In this document: positions 1-10,755 of the stretch, one piece after another | Numbering within the stretch: the stretch's first letter is position 1 | How the letters are laid out: the number at the start of each line of letters is the position of its first letter | From: Dasypus novemcinctus | Taxonomy: Eukaryota > Chordata > Mammalia > Cingulata > Dasypodidae | Assembly: GCF_030445035.2 (NCBI RefSeq) | Contig: NC_080677.1 | Span: 31,507,513 to 31,571,512 of the forward strand | DNA: 64,000 bases | Reading direction: 5' to 3' | Made by a program: the position numbers and the translations under genes | The notes under the pieces: generated by a model | The model's database searches: none | What the model was told of the DNA's origin: nothing | Seen by the model: the letters and a program-made list of their open reading frames with translations, nothing else

Positions 1-752
1 CCACAGGTTCAGTAAAAGTGACAGAAGAGGCATGTGTAGAAACGTCACATCTGAGTCCACCTCCATCACTTTCAGGAGCACAAATTCCAGAATAGGGCCC
101 ACTGACAAGGCACTGAACTCCAAATTCATCTGCCATGACCATATACTGTGGGCCTCCATAGACTTCAGGACAACCAGTATCGAGGGTTGTATCTACTTTG
201 GCTGTTTCTGGGGTCCTGCTGAATTGTACATAAGCACGACCTCTCTGATGACCTCCTGAATCTTTTTTGAAGACTCTTAGCCATATAAACTCATTTGTCT
301 TTGCCATTTCCCCCTTTTATTCAAGGTCAAAAAGCAGTTTTTAGCATATGATCGTACATGTAGACTGAGATATTCTTCTAGTCTGAGTTGACCCATTTAT
401 TCAAGATCTCTTTCTAGTTGCATCACCAGTTAGTGATTGGTAGTAGTCCCTCAGTGCCAGGGAGGCTCATCCCTGGGAGTCATATCCCATGCTGGGGGGA
501 AGGTAATGCATTTACATGCTGACTTTGGCTTAGAGAGTGGCCACATTTGAGCAACATGGAAGCTCTCAGGACATAACTCTTAGGCACCCTGCAGCTCTAG
601 GCTTAGTTCATATTTCAGGCACACATGCTCATAAGCATTGTCATCAGTATCAAGGACTCATCATTGAACCATCCTTCCTTGTTAGTCTTTGCCATTGCAC
701 TTGGGGGCTTATTGCTATTCCATTGGGGAGTGTAACAGAGCTCCTCTGAGTA
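1..752 (-). mobile_element. L1-type 3' region fragment, cut by the window edge
   Basis: This stretch matches, in the same orientation, the minus-strand element at 17771-18905 and, in reverse, the plus-strand copy at 4780-5200. Shared landmarks are the 'gtgacagaagaggcatgtgtag' region near 18-40 and the 'gccatttcccccttt' block near 303. Beyond 420 it continues into the segment with 'gccagggaggctcatccc' that also occurs at 3929-4445 and 61790-61920. Copies of this family end in a poly(A) tract, so it is a retroposon. I read it as the long non-coding 3' part of a xenarthran L1, but the family name is an inference. The body continues to the left of the window. Confidence 0.75.
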
Positions 753-774
753 GGAACATTTATGTACTTTAAAG

Positions 775-1105
775 CATTTTGAAAATGATTTTTTTAAAGT
801 ATATAAAAAAGAAACACTGGAAGCAAAAGGACAAATATTGTATGTTTCCACTTACATGAAATATCAAGAACAAGAAAATTCTTAGAGACAAATAGTAGAT
901 CAGAGGCAACCACAGGCAGGAAGGAAGGTGAAATGGAGAGTTATTGCTTAAATGGGTAGATACTTTCTGTTTAAGGTGATGAAAATTTTTGATAATGTGA
1001 TGATAGTTGCATAATGTTGTGAATATAATTAACCACTGAATTGAACACTTAAAGATGAGTAAAATGGAAAATTTGTGTGATATCACACATACACACAAAA
1101 CAAGA
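775..1105 (+). mobile_element. Old L1M 3' end fragment
   Basis: The sequence carries the familiar tail of mammalian L1M elements: 'acaaatattgtatg' followed by a 'ccacttacatgaaat' block, then an AT-rich stretch ending near 'aaaatggaaaatttgtgtg'. The same order of blocks is seen at 11600-12010 and 22870-23082. It is diverged, has no open frame and shows no TSD I can find. Confidence 0.6.
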
Positions 1106-2655
1106 GGACACATTGGAGGACACTGGAAGCAAATCCATGGAATGGTCAAATAGGGAATAGTTTATCATTATCAGAATATGTGACAGAGAAGTGCACTTGC
1201 CCTAACCTAGATGAATTAATGCAAATTATACTCAGATATTTATTTTGTCATGAAATACTTCAGGCATTATAAAAAAGTATAAAGAATAATAAACACCTGT
1301 GTACCCTTAATCCAGTTTAAGGAATAAAACTTCATCTGTACAGTTAAAGCCCCTGTGTGACCCTCAGAAGTGACATTTCCTCCCCATGAGTGGTAGCTAC
1401 TATTTTGAAGTGTTTATCATCCTATGTATTTCTTGACAATTATATTTTATGCTAACTCCGTGGAAGTTATGAACATAATCTTTCAAATCTAAAGCTCTAG
1501 GGCACTTTTAAAAATGTGCTAAAATATTTTTCTTATTGCTCTAATAAGGTAATGTTAAAAATATTTTTAGCATAACATGAATCTTTCTGCAGTATATTGT
1601 TTTAAATGAGGCAACTAATTGGTAGTAAATATCCCAAATTAGATAATAAATTTAAGTAATCTGGGGACCCTCTGGATTAAATTTATGGTTTTATTTGATC
1701 TTTTTTTAACTGAAAAAAAAATAAGCCACTTAAATAGAAGGAACTATTGATTATCTGGAGTTTGGCCAAAGTCAATACCCTACATAATCAACTGACAGTC
1801 ACCAGAATATAGTACTTTAAAGGAATTAATAACGGAGTATATACCATACTCTTTAAGGTGGGAAAAAATGTCAATGAATTCAGGCTTGCGCCTGATTCTC
1901 CCTAGTTATAAGTTAGGTGTGTTTCAGAGTTGTGTGTATGCTTATTAACCAGCAAGGCACTGTTTAATAAATATATTATTATAATCATCCAAAAGGCCTT
2001 GTCTACTGGGCATCAACTGCTTTTGCCATCATGGTAGAACAACTGATGCACTTAGAATTGGCATTGTATAAGGCTAGCTCAGTAAAATGAATGGATCAAA
2101 GGAAACACAGTCTATTTTGTAAAGGGCCAGATCGATGATGCATTGGTAGAAACCAGCAGTGAGGAGTTCTACAGTCCAATGATTTGACTTGCTGGTTTTC
2201 AGTTCCTGGATCAAAGACCATGTAGTATTAACACAAGTCTACATCTTTCATCTGAAATTCTGAAATGCAAAGAGCTCTGAAAATTGACAATTTATTCATA
2301 ACTCATTCCATACCAAAGTCTTGTATTGAATTCATTTAGTGGCAAATCATCATCTGAATTGATGTTAGATTATTTATAGTCTTTATTTAAACCACTTACT
2401 GTGACTATATGTTTTATTGATGAGATAATAATATATTTGATTAGAGAGTTTTGCTCCTGTGTCCACTGGGGGTGCTACATTAAAAACATAGAATTAGCAT
2501 TCTAAAATCCGAAAACTTCTGAATTCCAGAATGTGTTAGGTCCCAAGGCTTTAAATTAGGGACTGTAGAACTCTAAAAGCTACCATAGATTGAGTACCTA
2601 GCATGGGCTATGACTGTGCTAGCTCTTTCATTAATGCTATCTCCATTCTCAATCT
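1106..2655. other. AT-rich stretch without genes; small old L1M remnant at 1230-1440
   Basis: No open frame, RNA gene or young repeat is visible. Around 1230-1440 the order 'aaggaataaaac' then 'cccctgtgtgaccctc' parallels 54050-54140, which suggests a minus-strand L1M fragment of the same subfamily. The remainder looks like ordinary non-coding sequence. The flank at 2656-2663 supplies one copy of the direct repeat around the next element. Confidence 0.5.
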
Positions 2656-2663
2656 ATTCTATG

Positions 2664-3067
2664 TGGCAGAGCGGGGGGATTCCAACCTCGCTCAGGCCCA
2701 GGAGTCGGGGGGCTGCTCCAGTCGAACCGCCGGCGGGGGGTGCTCCGGGCGGAGCACCGGCTCTCCAGGTGTGGGGGACGCGCGGTTAGGAAAGAACCAC
2801 GGAGACCGCTTGAGCGCAAGAACAGGTCTGCTTTATTGCAGAAGTACACTTGGTTATATAGGCAGGGAAGGGGGTGGAGTATGAGGGGGAGAGCAGGGCG
2901 GAGGGGTGGCTGCGGATTGGCTAAAACTGGGGGGGGCAGACCTCTGGTAATACGCCGTAAGCAGTTACTGGGGAAGAGGGCAGATTGTAGGTTGGTAATA
3001 TGGGCGGGACTGGCGGGAAGGGTGGCGGGGGCTGGAAGGGGAGGAGGGGTGGAGAAAGGCGGCAACA
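2664..3067 (-). mobile_element. Solo LTR, ERV1-like
   Basis: The 404-bp block begins TG and ends CA and is far more GC- and CpG-rich than its surroundings. Read on the minus strand it has a U3-like half with an inverted CCAAT box (ATTGG at 2916-2920 on the plus strand), a TATA-like motif (tatata, 2855-2860) and an AATAAA signal (tttatt on the plus strand, 2832-2837), then a GC-rich U5. The flanks carry the same 8 bases, attctatg, at 2656-2663 and 3068-3075. No internal retroviral sequence is attached, so this is a solo LTR left by recombination. The layout resembles the LTR near 51691-52616. The ERV1 class is inferred from promoter layout and GC content only. Confidence 0.7.
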
Positions 3068-3075
3068 ATTCTATG

Positions 3076-3916
3076 TTAGAGATAAGCCTATTTCTGCAAA
3101 TTTATTGTTTATATATCATAATTGAGTGTTGAATAAGATTTTTTTCTGTTGCTCTGACTTGCTGGGGAAAACTCAAGACTGAGAACATTAGATGCTAAAA
3201 CTGAGGAAAATCCATGCTTGTACCTCCCACTCTCAATTCTAAAGAAAGTCTTCAGACACATACCCTGGGGAATTCCTAAGAGAACTAGATTTGCTATGCC
3301 AGCCATCACCCCATCACCCCTAACACTAGCAGCTTATAAATGAAGATCAAAACTTCTAAAAGGAATATCAAGGTTGTTGAGTTCCCTTCCTTTACCATGC
3401 TTTTTTCTGCTTCTCTCCCACCCTCAACCCAAGCCAAGTCAGAAGGACACTAAGAGAACCCCAGTAAACTGTGTTTTTTAGGAGTGCTGAAAGAAAAGAA
3501 AAAAGAGTTATATCCCAGCTGAATGATTATACTCTGGAATTGATGAAATACTTTCTGTGCCTATTTCAGCCCAGGGAAAAGAAATTGGGGAGTAATGACG
3601 GGGAGTGGAGAAGGGAGCAACTTGCTCTTTTGCTGAAAGAGTGGAATAGTAGATACACTTGGAGATGGCATTGTTTAGACTTGGCTGATAAAATGTGAAT
3701 GGGTTGATTAAAGTACAGTGTTTTAATTAGTCAAATTACTGTTGGGCATGGCAAGGAAGTGGGAGTTTCTCCTTGGCCAAGAGGACACCAAAGAAAATAG
3801 GCAAGCTTGAGCCATCTTATGGGTACCAAATCCAAGAGAGCTGCCTGTATGCGGGAAGACCCCAGCATCAAGGGGCAGAAGAACTATATGGGGGAGAGGA
3901 GAGGAAGTGGATGGAT
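3076..3916. other. Non-coding stretch, no recognisable repeat
   Basis: An open frame at 3471-3698 (75 codons) has a coding-like start but no recognisable domain, no splice context I can support and no repeat match. I see no other feature. The end of this stretch, 3917-3928 (taaaaatatgtt), is the left TSD of the next insertion. Confidence 0.5.
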
Positions 3917-3928
3917 TAAAAATATGTT

Positions 3929-6259
3929 TGGTGCTTGGTAGTAATTCCTTGGTGCCAGGGAGGCTCATCCCGAGGAGTCCCACAGTGGGGGGAAGGTAAT
4001 GCATTTACAAGCTGAGTTTGGCTTAGAAATTGGCTACATTTGAGCAACATGGAGGCTCTCAGGAGGTAACTCAGGCACCTGCAGCTCTAGACCTAGTTGA
4101 AATTTCAAGCACACAGGTTCATAAGCATAGTCATCAGTATCAAGGGCCCATCATTGGACCATCCTTCTTCACTAGTCTTTGCCCTTGCATTTGGTGGATT
4201 GTTGCTGCTCCATGGGGGGTGTTACAGAGTTCCCTGGAATAGGAACTCAGCACTCTCTCAGCTGTTGTGTGAAACTCTACCCACTATGTCAACGACCATC
4301 CAAACATATCTATATACCTTATATGCATGCCCTGGAGAACTCCCTCCCACCCATACATCCCCCTTCAATGGCACCCTACATCAGTGCTCCTCCCCTGCCA
4401 TAGCTGAACTCCTTTGTGATCCAAAACTTCTTCAAAAATGAACTCTAATATATTGCCAGATTCAATTAATAGGAAAATGAAATAGTAATATGTTTAAAGA
4501 TTAGAAATAGAATACATAATAATTTAGAAAAACTAAAGTAAAGTAAAAAAATAAATTGGAGTATTAAGAAAATGAAAAATATCATAGAAAAAAAATTTTT
4601 TTTATGTTTTGCCTTACATCACTGTAGTAGGTGTTGCCCTATATGTACAATGGCAAAGCAATCTTTTCCATTTTTTCTTGTGTTTAAATCCTTTTTAAAA
4701 AATTATTATGTCTTCAAAAAATTCTTATGTCACAGTAAAGTCACATATAGAATATAGGGGACTCCATTATACTCAATATCTTGAATAAAGGGGCGAAATG
4801 GTAAAGACAAATGAGTTTGTATGGCTAAGAGACTTAAAATGAGTTGGAAGGTCATCAGAGGTGTTGTGCTTACATACATTTCAGCAGGATCTCAGAGACA
4901 GCCAGAGTAGATACAACCCCAGGTAGTGGTGCTCCTGAGGGCTACAGAGACACCCAGGTCCCACGGCCATGACAGATGGCTCTGGAGTTCAGTGCCTTGC
5001 CAGTGGGCCCTACTTTGGAACTTGTGCTCCTGAGTGTGATGGAATTGGACTCAGATGTGACCTCTCTACACATGCCTCTTCTGTCACTTTTACAGAACCT
5101 GTGGTTGGCACTGGGGTTGGTGTATGCTCAGGACACTTGAATCTTTGGACTGTCCATGTGCCAGCTGAGCCCTGAGCCTCAGTAGTGTTGCAACACCTAC
5201 TCTCCGGTTCGTTAGACTTACCCAGGTCAGCTAATACGGAGGTGAAGATGGTCAACCACCACACCAGGGAACCGAGAGAGTCTACAGCTGCAAGCAGGAG
5301 AATCCCATCCATCAGCCATGTGGGATCTAAGCCCCCTCTCATTTTAGAGGTGGAGTGGACATCACCATCCCGGGGCCCTCAGGATAAAGGAATAAAATAT
5401 GAATTAGAGTGGACTTACTGGTATTCTACTATAGAATTATTGCGACTCTAGCACTGAAAGAAACTGTATCATTGATGTTGGAGACGGTGGCCATGGGAGT
5501 TGCAGAGGGCAAAGAAAGGGAAGAAGGTATAATATGGGGGCATTTTTGGGACTTTGAGTTGTACTGAATGATTTTTTTTTTTAAGATTTATTGTATCTAT
5601 TTCTCTCCCTTCCACCCACCATTGTCTGCTCTATTGTGTCCATTCACTGTGTGTTCTTCTCTGTCCGCTTGCATTCTCAGCAGCACGGGGAATCTGTGTC
5701 TCTTTTTTGTCGCATCACTTTGCTGCATCAGCTCTCCGTGTGTGTAGTACCACTCCTGGGTGGGCTGCGCTTTTTGCATGGGGCACACTCCTTGCGCGTG
5801 GGGCATACCTATGTGGGGGCCATCCCTGCGTGGTACAGCCCTCCTTGCATGTGGCAGCATTGCATGTGGGCCAGCTCACCACACGGGCCAGGGCACCCTG
5901 GATTTGAACCCTGGACCTCCTGTATGGTAGCTGGACGCTCTATCAGTTGAGCCACATCCACTTCCTCTGAATGATATTGCAGGGACAGATGCAGGACATT
6001 ATATATTCTGCCATAACCCACTGAATGGACTGGGAGAGTGTAAACTACAATGTAAACTATTAACCCATGCGGTGTAGCAGTGCTCCAAAATGTGTTCATC
6101 AAATGCAATGAATGTACCACACTAATGAAAGAGGTTGTTGATGTGGGAGGCGTGGGGGGAGGGGGGTATATGGGAACATTTTATATTTTTTAATTAACAT
6201 TTTTTGTGATCTATGTATCTTTTTAAAAAAAGGTAATAAAAAGAAATATATAAATAAAA
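3929..6259 (+). mobile_element. Twin-primed L1-type insertion with TSD
   Basis: The insertion has two halves of one L1-type 3' region in opposite orientation. The left half (3929 to about 4765) is inverted and the right half (about 4780-6259) is in sense and ends in an A-rich tail. The 12-base sequence taaaaatatgtt flanks the whole block at 3917-3928 and 6260-6271. By comparison with the uninterrupted copy at 1-752, about 110 bases between the two halves are missing at the inversion junction. An inverted 5' piece, junction loss and one TSD around both halves are the known hallmarks of twin priming during L1 integration. A SINE was later inserted at 5573-5966. There are no intact open frames. 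Confidence 0.85.
5573..5966 (-). mobile_element. DAS-type tRNA-derived SINE
   Basis: A poly(T) start, a body with 'ttgtctgctctattgtgtcc' and a terminal head 'gttgagccacatccacttcc' place this SINE on the minus strand. Its internal promoter reads, on that strand, as an A box (tggctcaactgatagagc-like) and a B box near 5905 (ggttcaaatcc). The direct repeat ctgaatgat at 5564-5572 and 5967-5975 marks the insertion, which lies inside the sense half of the twin-primed L1. Open frames crossing it are repeat artefacts. Confidence 0.92.
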
Positions 6260-6271
6260 TAAAAATATGTT

Positions 6272-6935
6272 CAGCTAGCTTCTCCCAACTCAGAAAACCA
6301 AACAGTTTGGAGATCCTTATAGGGTTCCCAAAGGACCCCACATCTGCTCCATTTGTACGTTTATTTCACAGGAACCATCTACAGCCAAGTGGACAATAGC
6401 CTGAGTTAAGTAATAAGACATCTGCCCATTTTCATTGTCCTTGCCACAATATGAAGAGGAGAAAAGGGCTGAGGGGTGTGTGTGTGGATATGAATCTCCC
6501 TTTTGGGCTTCTCCCACTTTGATAGCCACTGTCGCCCCTATGCCCACTCCTCTCCCCCCAGCTTTTCCCCCACCTCTGATGGATGATTTGCTGTTTTTCT
6601 TTCTCTGGCTCAAGCACAAACAAAAGAAGTTTGTTTTTCTTAGCACAGCAAAGAGACTGGAATTTTCCAAAGAAACATAACTGAAATCAAAGGGACAAAA
6701 ACAAAGAAAACAGAATGTTTTCATAAGAAGAGTCAAGCTAACAAAGTATAAGATTCCAACCCGAAAGTTAAAACATGCCATACTTTCAACCATACTGTCC
6801 ATACCCTCTCTGAGAGTCCTGTCCAGAAAAATCTATTTCAGATCATCCACAAACTTTCTCTCCATGCCTCTCTTTGGTTCTTGCCGTCTGGCTGAGAATA
6901 GCTTATGCATACATGTATAAAGAAATACTATGCTC
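6272..6935. other. Single-copy-looking non-coding stretch
   Basis: I see no repeat signature here. Open frames at 6317-6802 (minus) and 6435-6680 (plus) overlap each other on opposite strands and carry no recognisable domain. Several SOX-like AACAAAG or AACAAAAG words occur near 6615-6710, which is suggestive but common by chance. Confidence 0.45.
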
Positions 6936-6939
6936 TCTT

Positions 6940-7500
6940 AGCTTTTGAGTCAGACAGAGCTAAGTGACCTGATGAAAGTTACTTAACCTCTCTGAACCTT
7001 AACTTTTCTGATCTTTAAAATGGCAATAATAATAGCACCTAGGGTGGCAGAGTTGGCCCAGTGGTTAGGGCGTCTGTCTGCCACAGGGGAGGTCCGCGGT
7101 TCAAACCCTGGGCCTTCTTGACCCACGTGGAGCTGGCCCATGAGCAGTGCTTATGCGCACAAGGAGTGCCCTGCCACCCAGGGGTGTCCCCCGTGTAGGG
7201 GAGCCCCATGCGCAAGTAGTGCGCCCCGTAAGGAAAGCTGCCCAGCACGAAAGAAAGTGCAGCCTGCCCAAATGGTGCCGCACACATGAAGAACTGACAC
7301 AACAAGATGGTACAACAAAAAGAGGCACAAATTCCCGTGCTGCTGACAACAACAGAAGCAGACAAAGAAGACGCAGCAAATAGACACAGAGAACAGACAA
7401 CCGGGATCGGGGGGAAGGGAAGAGAAATACATAAATCAATAAATCTTTAAAAAAAAATAATAGCACCTGTATCATCTGGTACTCAGATAAGAGTATTTTT
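6940..7500 (+). mobile_element. MIR element split by a SINE
   Basis: Before the SINE, the blocks 'tgagtcagacagagctaagtgacc', 'agttacttaacctctctgaacc' and 'aaaatggcaataataatagcacct' follow MIR order (tRNA-related head, conserved core, then tail). After the SINE at 7041-7455 the element resumes in the repeated target sequence and runs out near 7500. MIRs are old, inactive mammalian SINEs. Confidence 0.8.
7041..7455 (+). mobile_element. DAS-type tRNA-derived SINE
   Basis: The head 'ggcccagtggttagggcg' is a tRNA A-box region and 'cggttcaaaccctg' near 7097 is the B box. The body runs through 'aggggtgtcccccgtgtagg' and 'aagaagacgcagcaaataga' to an A-rich tail ending 'aaatctttaaaaaaa'. The 13-base direct repeat aataatagcacct at 7028-7040 and 7456-7468 shows L1-type target-primed insertion into a MIR. 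Antisense open frames here are repeat artefacts. Confidence 0.95.
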
Positions 7501-7594
7501 TTAAGTAGTCAAAAAAATGTTCATTATTATTATTACTGACATCACTGAAGAAAAAAACTGCCCAGCACTGTCTTCCTTCTTCTCCCAATATTTT

Positions 7595-7994
7595 TTTAAA
7601 GATTTATTTTTATTTTTTTCTCTCCTCCCCCTCCAGTTGTCTGTTCTTGTGTCCATTTGCTGTGTCTCCTTTGTCCACTTCTGTTGTTGTCAGTGGCACG
7701 GGAATCTGTATTTCTTTTTGTTGTGTCATCTTGCTGCGTCAGCTCTCTGTGTGTGTGGCACCGTTCCTGGGCGGCTGCACTTTCTTTCACGCGGGGCGGC
7801 TCTCCTTACAGGGCGCACTCCTTGCGCGTGGGGCTCCCCTACATGAGGGGCATCCCCGCATAGCAGGGCACTCCTTGAGCGCATCAGCACTGCGCATTGG
7901 CCAGTTCCATGTGGGTCAAGGAAGCCCAGGGTTTGAACTGCAGACCTCCCATGTGGTAGGTGGACGCCCTATCCATTGGGCCAAGTCTACTTCC
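7595..7994 (-). mobile_element. DAS-type tRNA-derived SINE
   Basis: This is a full-length SINE in reverse: a T-rich start, the body and a head ending 'attgggccaagtctacttcc'. The TSD cttctcccaatatttt is perfect at 7579-7594 and 7995-8010, which argues for a fairly recent insertion. Its neighbour, 7041-7455, is in the opposite orientation only 140 bp away, so the two copies can form an inverted repeat in RNA. Confidence 0.95.
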
Positions 7995-8010
7995 CTTCTC
8001 CCAATATTTT

Positions 8011-9240
8011 CGTGTCCCTCTCCCCATTCTTTTTCACATTCCTCCTATGCTCATGGGTAGGTGAAGGTTATTTCCTCATACCTGGATGTCTCTAATAGGT
8101 TGTCTTATTTAATTTGAGTAAATCATATCCACTCACCAATTGTCAAGATGTATAGGCAAAGGTTGTCTTCTTTATTTAATATTGTAACTTGGGACCTTAA
8201 TGTCATGATGACTCACTATGACATCAATGGACAAGTTGGACATTCCTGTTTCATCTTTGAGGACAAGTCCATTTCCAAAACCCAGATGGTGGCCCAGCTC
8301 ACGATCAGCCACTAAAAAAAAAAACCAAAAAACAGTGGGCCACTAATCACATTTTCCCCAACTCGTGGCTCATGCTGGAGGCAGGTGGACCTCTCCTTCC
8401 AACCCGCTCTAGGAGTCAGACAGACCCAGGCTCAAACCTGCCTCATGTACTAAATTACTCACTGGAAGTACTAATGTTTCTTTAGCTTCTGTTCATTCTT
8501 TGCAGAATGGTAATTAGGGTATCTCCCTAACGGAATTTTTGTGAAGATGAAATGAGACAATGAATGTCAAGTAGTAACACAGGGGCTAGCTCACAATATC
8601 AGAGGCACAATAAATGGTGGCCATTTATTTTTATAATATCACATTTATGTTTATAATATTACCATTGCTTTACATGAGTGAGCAATTTACATAAAAAAAA
8701 ACCCATATATTTTGTTTCTCACCCACATAGAACCTAGTCCTTAAAGCAGTGGTTGTCAACCTTGAGGTGTGTAAGAGTTAAATGTTTACCTTTGAACCCT
8801 GATAAATGTCCCAGTCACCTAAGAGAAAAGTACTAAGAGCATACTTATGAATACACTGAATTCATATTCATGAACCTTTATTGCCAAATCCAATCATATG
8901 ATTAAACAGAGTTCCCATAATTTTTTGTTGTTCTAAGCCTGTGGATTAAGGGTAAAGAATCTGACAGACTATTACCATGTTTATATTTCATACATTTACT
9001 AGCTGGAGTCTGTGCCCCAGCCTGTCCTTTGTTTCTATGTAAACTCCTTTCTGCACAGTGCAGCCATTTTTCTTCCATTGTAGATTTTTAAACAAATTAA
9101 TCCATAGCCATATGCTATCTAAATGCCCTTGTGTTGCCATTTTGGCTAAACAATAAATGATTTGTGGATAACAGACACAGCATACTCTCTCAGAATACAC
9201 CATTAGGAAGAGGCAATGCAGAGAACTTCTGAATCAGACC
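8011..9240. other. Non-coding stretch with a MIR at 8400-8640
   Basis: Within it, 8400-8640 shows MIR order on the plus strand: 'aggagtcagacagacccagg', a diverged core, 'gaagatgaaatgagacaatg' and a tail with 'cacaataaatggtggcc'. At 8747 'cagtggttgtcaacc' resembles the terminus of hAT-Charlie MER5-type elements, but the rest cannot be followed. No gene is visible. Confidence 0.5.
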
Positions 9241-9246
9241 ACCTGG

Positions 9247-9818
9247 TGTATTAGTCAGCCAAAGGGGTGCTGATGCAAAATACCGAAAATCTGTTGGCTT
9301 TTATAAAGGGTATGTATTTGGGGTAGAAGCTTACAGTTACTAGGCCAAAAAGCATAAGTTACTTCCCTCACCAAAGACTATTGCCATGTGTTGGAGCAAG
9401 ATGGCTCTGACATTTGCAAGGGTTCAGACTTCCTGGGTTACTCTCTTCCCAGTGCTCTTCTCTCTGGGCTCAGCTGCTCTGCTCTCTCCAGAAGATCAGC
9501 TGTAAACCATAAGGCAACCTGCTAGTCTCTCTTCCCGGGGCCTCTGCCATGTTTATGGAGCTGTCTCTTTTCCTCTAGTTCTTCTGTGTGTTTACTCCTT
9601 GGGGCTCCAGCTCAAAACCTCCAACCTCCATTCTCTGCAGTGTGGTTTCCTATTGACATGACCTGATCAAAGCCTTAATTATTATTTAATCAACTAGAAA
9701 TGAAACATCTGAATCCAATATAATCAATATAATCTAATATGCCTGTAGGAAAAAACCAGTTCACAAACATAATCCAATATCTATTTTTGGAATTCATAAA
9801 CAGTATCAAACTGCCACA
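9247..9818 (-). mobile_element. Solo LTR, ERVL-like
   Basis: The element starts tgtattagtcag and ends aaactgccaca, a TG...CA structure of about 570 bp. In reverse it lines up block by block with the plus-strand LTR at 12184-12777: the shared 'tgtttgtgaactgg' region, the 'caacagattt' region and the 'tgactaatac' end. The flanking pentamers cctgg (9242-9246) and cctga (9819-9823) match at four of five positions, as expected for an old 5-bp TSD. ERVL-like is inferred from TSD length and LTR termini. No internal region is attached. Confidence 0.75.
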
Positions 9819-9819
9819 C

Positions 9820-10440
9820 CTGAATTTGAAGTTTGGCTCTGTGTGACCCTGGGAAGGTCCATTAACCTCTCTGAGGGAAGCAGATGTGGCCCAACTGATA
9901 GAGTGTACACCTACCATATGGGAGGTCCAGGGTTCAAGCCCAGGGCCTCCTGGCCCATGTGGTGTGCTGATCCATGAGTGGCTCTGCCATGCTCAAGGAG
10001 TGCCGTGCTATTCAGGGGTGTCCCCCGCGTAGGGGAGCCCCATGCACAAAGAGTGTGCACTGCATTGAGCTGCCCCACACGAAAAAAAGCGCAGCCTGCC
10101 CAGGAGTGGTGCCGCACACATGGAGAGCTGATGCAGCAAGATGATGCAACAAAAAGAGACACAGATTCCTGGTGCCGCTGACAAGAATGCAAGTGGACAC
10201 AGAAGAACACACAGTAAATGGACACAGAGAGCGGACAATGGGGCGGCGGAGAGGGAAGGGGAGAGAAAATAAACAATGAAGTAAACCTTTAAAAAAAAAA
10301 AACCTCTCTGAGCCTCTATGAAAATGGAAAACGGAGAGAATGATAACACCTACCATCTGGGTTGTTGAGAGGATTAAATACATTAATCAATGAGAAATAC
10401 AGCTTTTAAGAGACCTCACATAGTGTCTTAGAGCCTCCTC
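9820..10440 (+). mobile_element. MIR element split by a SINE
   Basis: The left half ends in 'tgtgtgaccctgggaaggtcc' and 'attaacctctctgag', the conserved MIR core. The right half resumes after 10300 with 'aacctctctgagcctct', 'aaaatggaaaacggagagaa', 'acctaccatctgggttgttg' and 'gaggattaaata'. This is the second MIR in the window interrupted by a DAS-type SINE. Confidence 0.85.
9876..10300 (+). mobile_element. DAS-type tRNA-derived SINE
   Basis: It starts gggaagcagatgtggccc, carries an A box (tggcccaactgatagagt) and a B box (gggttcaagccc, about 9930), and ends in a long A tract. The 12-base TSD aacctctctgag is perfect at 9864-9875 and 10301-10312. The open frames on the minus strand across it are repeat artefacts. 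Confidence 0.95.
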
Positions 10441-10544
10441 ATCCTCTCTTTTCTATCTTTGTTCGCCTTCTAATTTCTGACCAGAGATCTGCCCTTATTT
10501 CTGGGCATTTAAAGAGGACTTTGACCACCATTACATAGGTCAGA

Positions 10545-10755
10545 AAATTTAATGTGAAACATTAGTCTTTAGACATTAGGTAAAAACTAAGGAAATCTGA
10601 ACAAAGTATGAACTTTTACACTAAGAACAATATTAAGTGACAAATGTATCACCATAATGTTAACAGTAGGGGGAACTGGGCATGGAGTATATAAGAACTC
10701 TAACATTTGTGAAACTTTTCTGTAAATCTAAAACTATTCTAAAATGAGGTTTATT
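10545..10755 (+). mobile_element. Old L1M 3' fragment
   Basis: The sequence follows the L1M tail order 'aaatctgaacaaagtatgaac', 'gacaaatgtatcac', 'ggggaactgggcatggag', then 'ttttctgtaaatctaaaac' and 'tattctaaaat'. It is diverged, non-coding and without a visible TSD. Confidence 0.7.

Noticed and set aside
2649..3132. GC-rich island with overlapping frames of 93 to 139 codons, considered as a first exon
   Set aside because: The block has LTR ends, flanking repeats, and reversed TATA and AATAAA in LTR order, so it is a solo LTR.
8747..8830. A second hAT-Charlie (MER5-like) element
   Set aside because: Only the first 15 bases resemble the terminus. The rest could not be followed, so it was not listed as a separate element.
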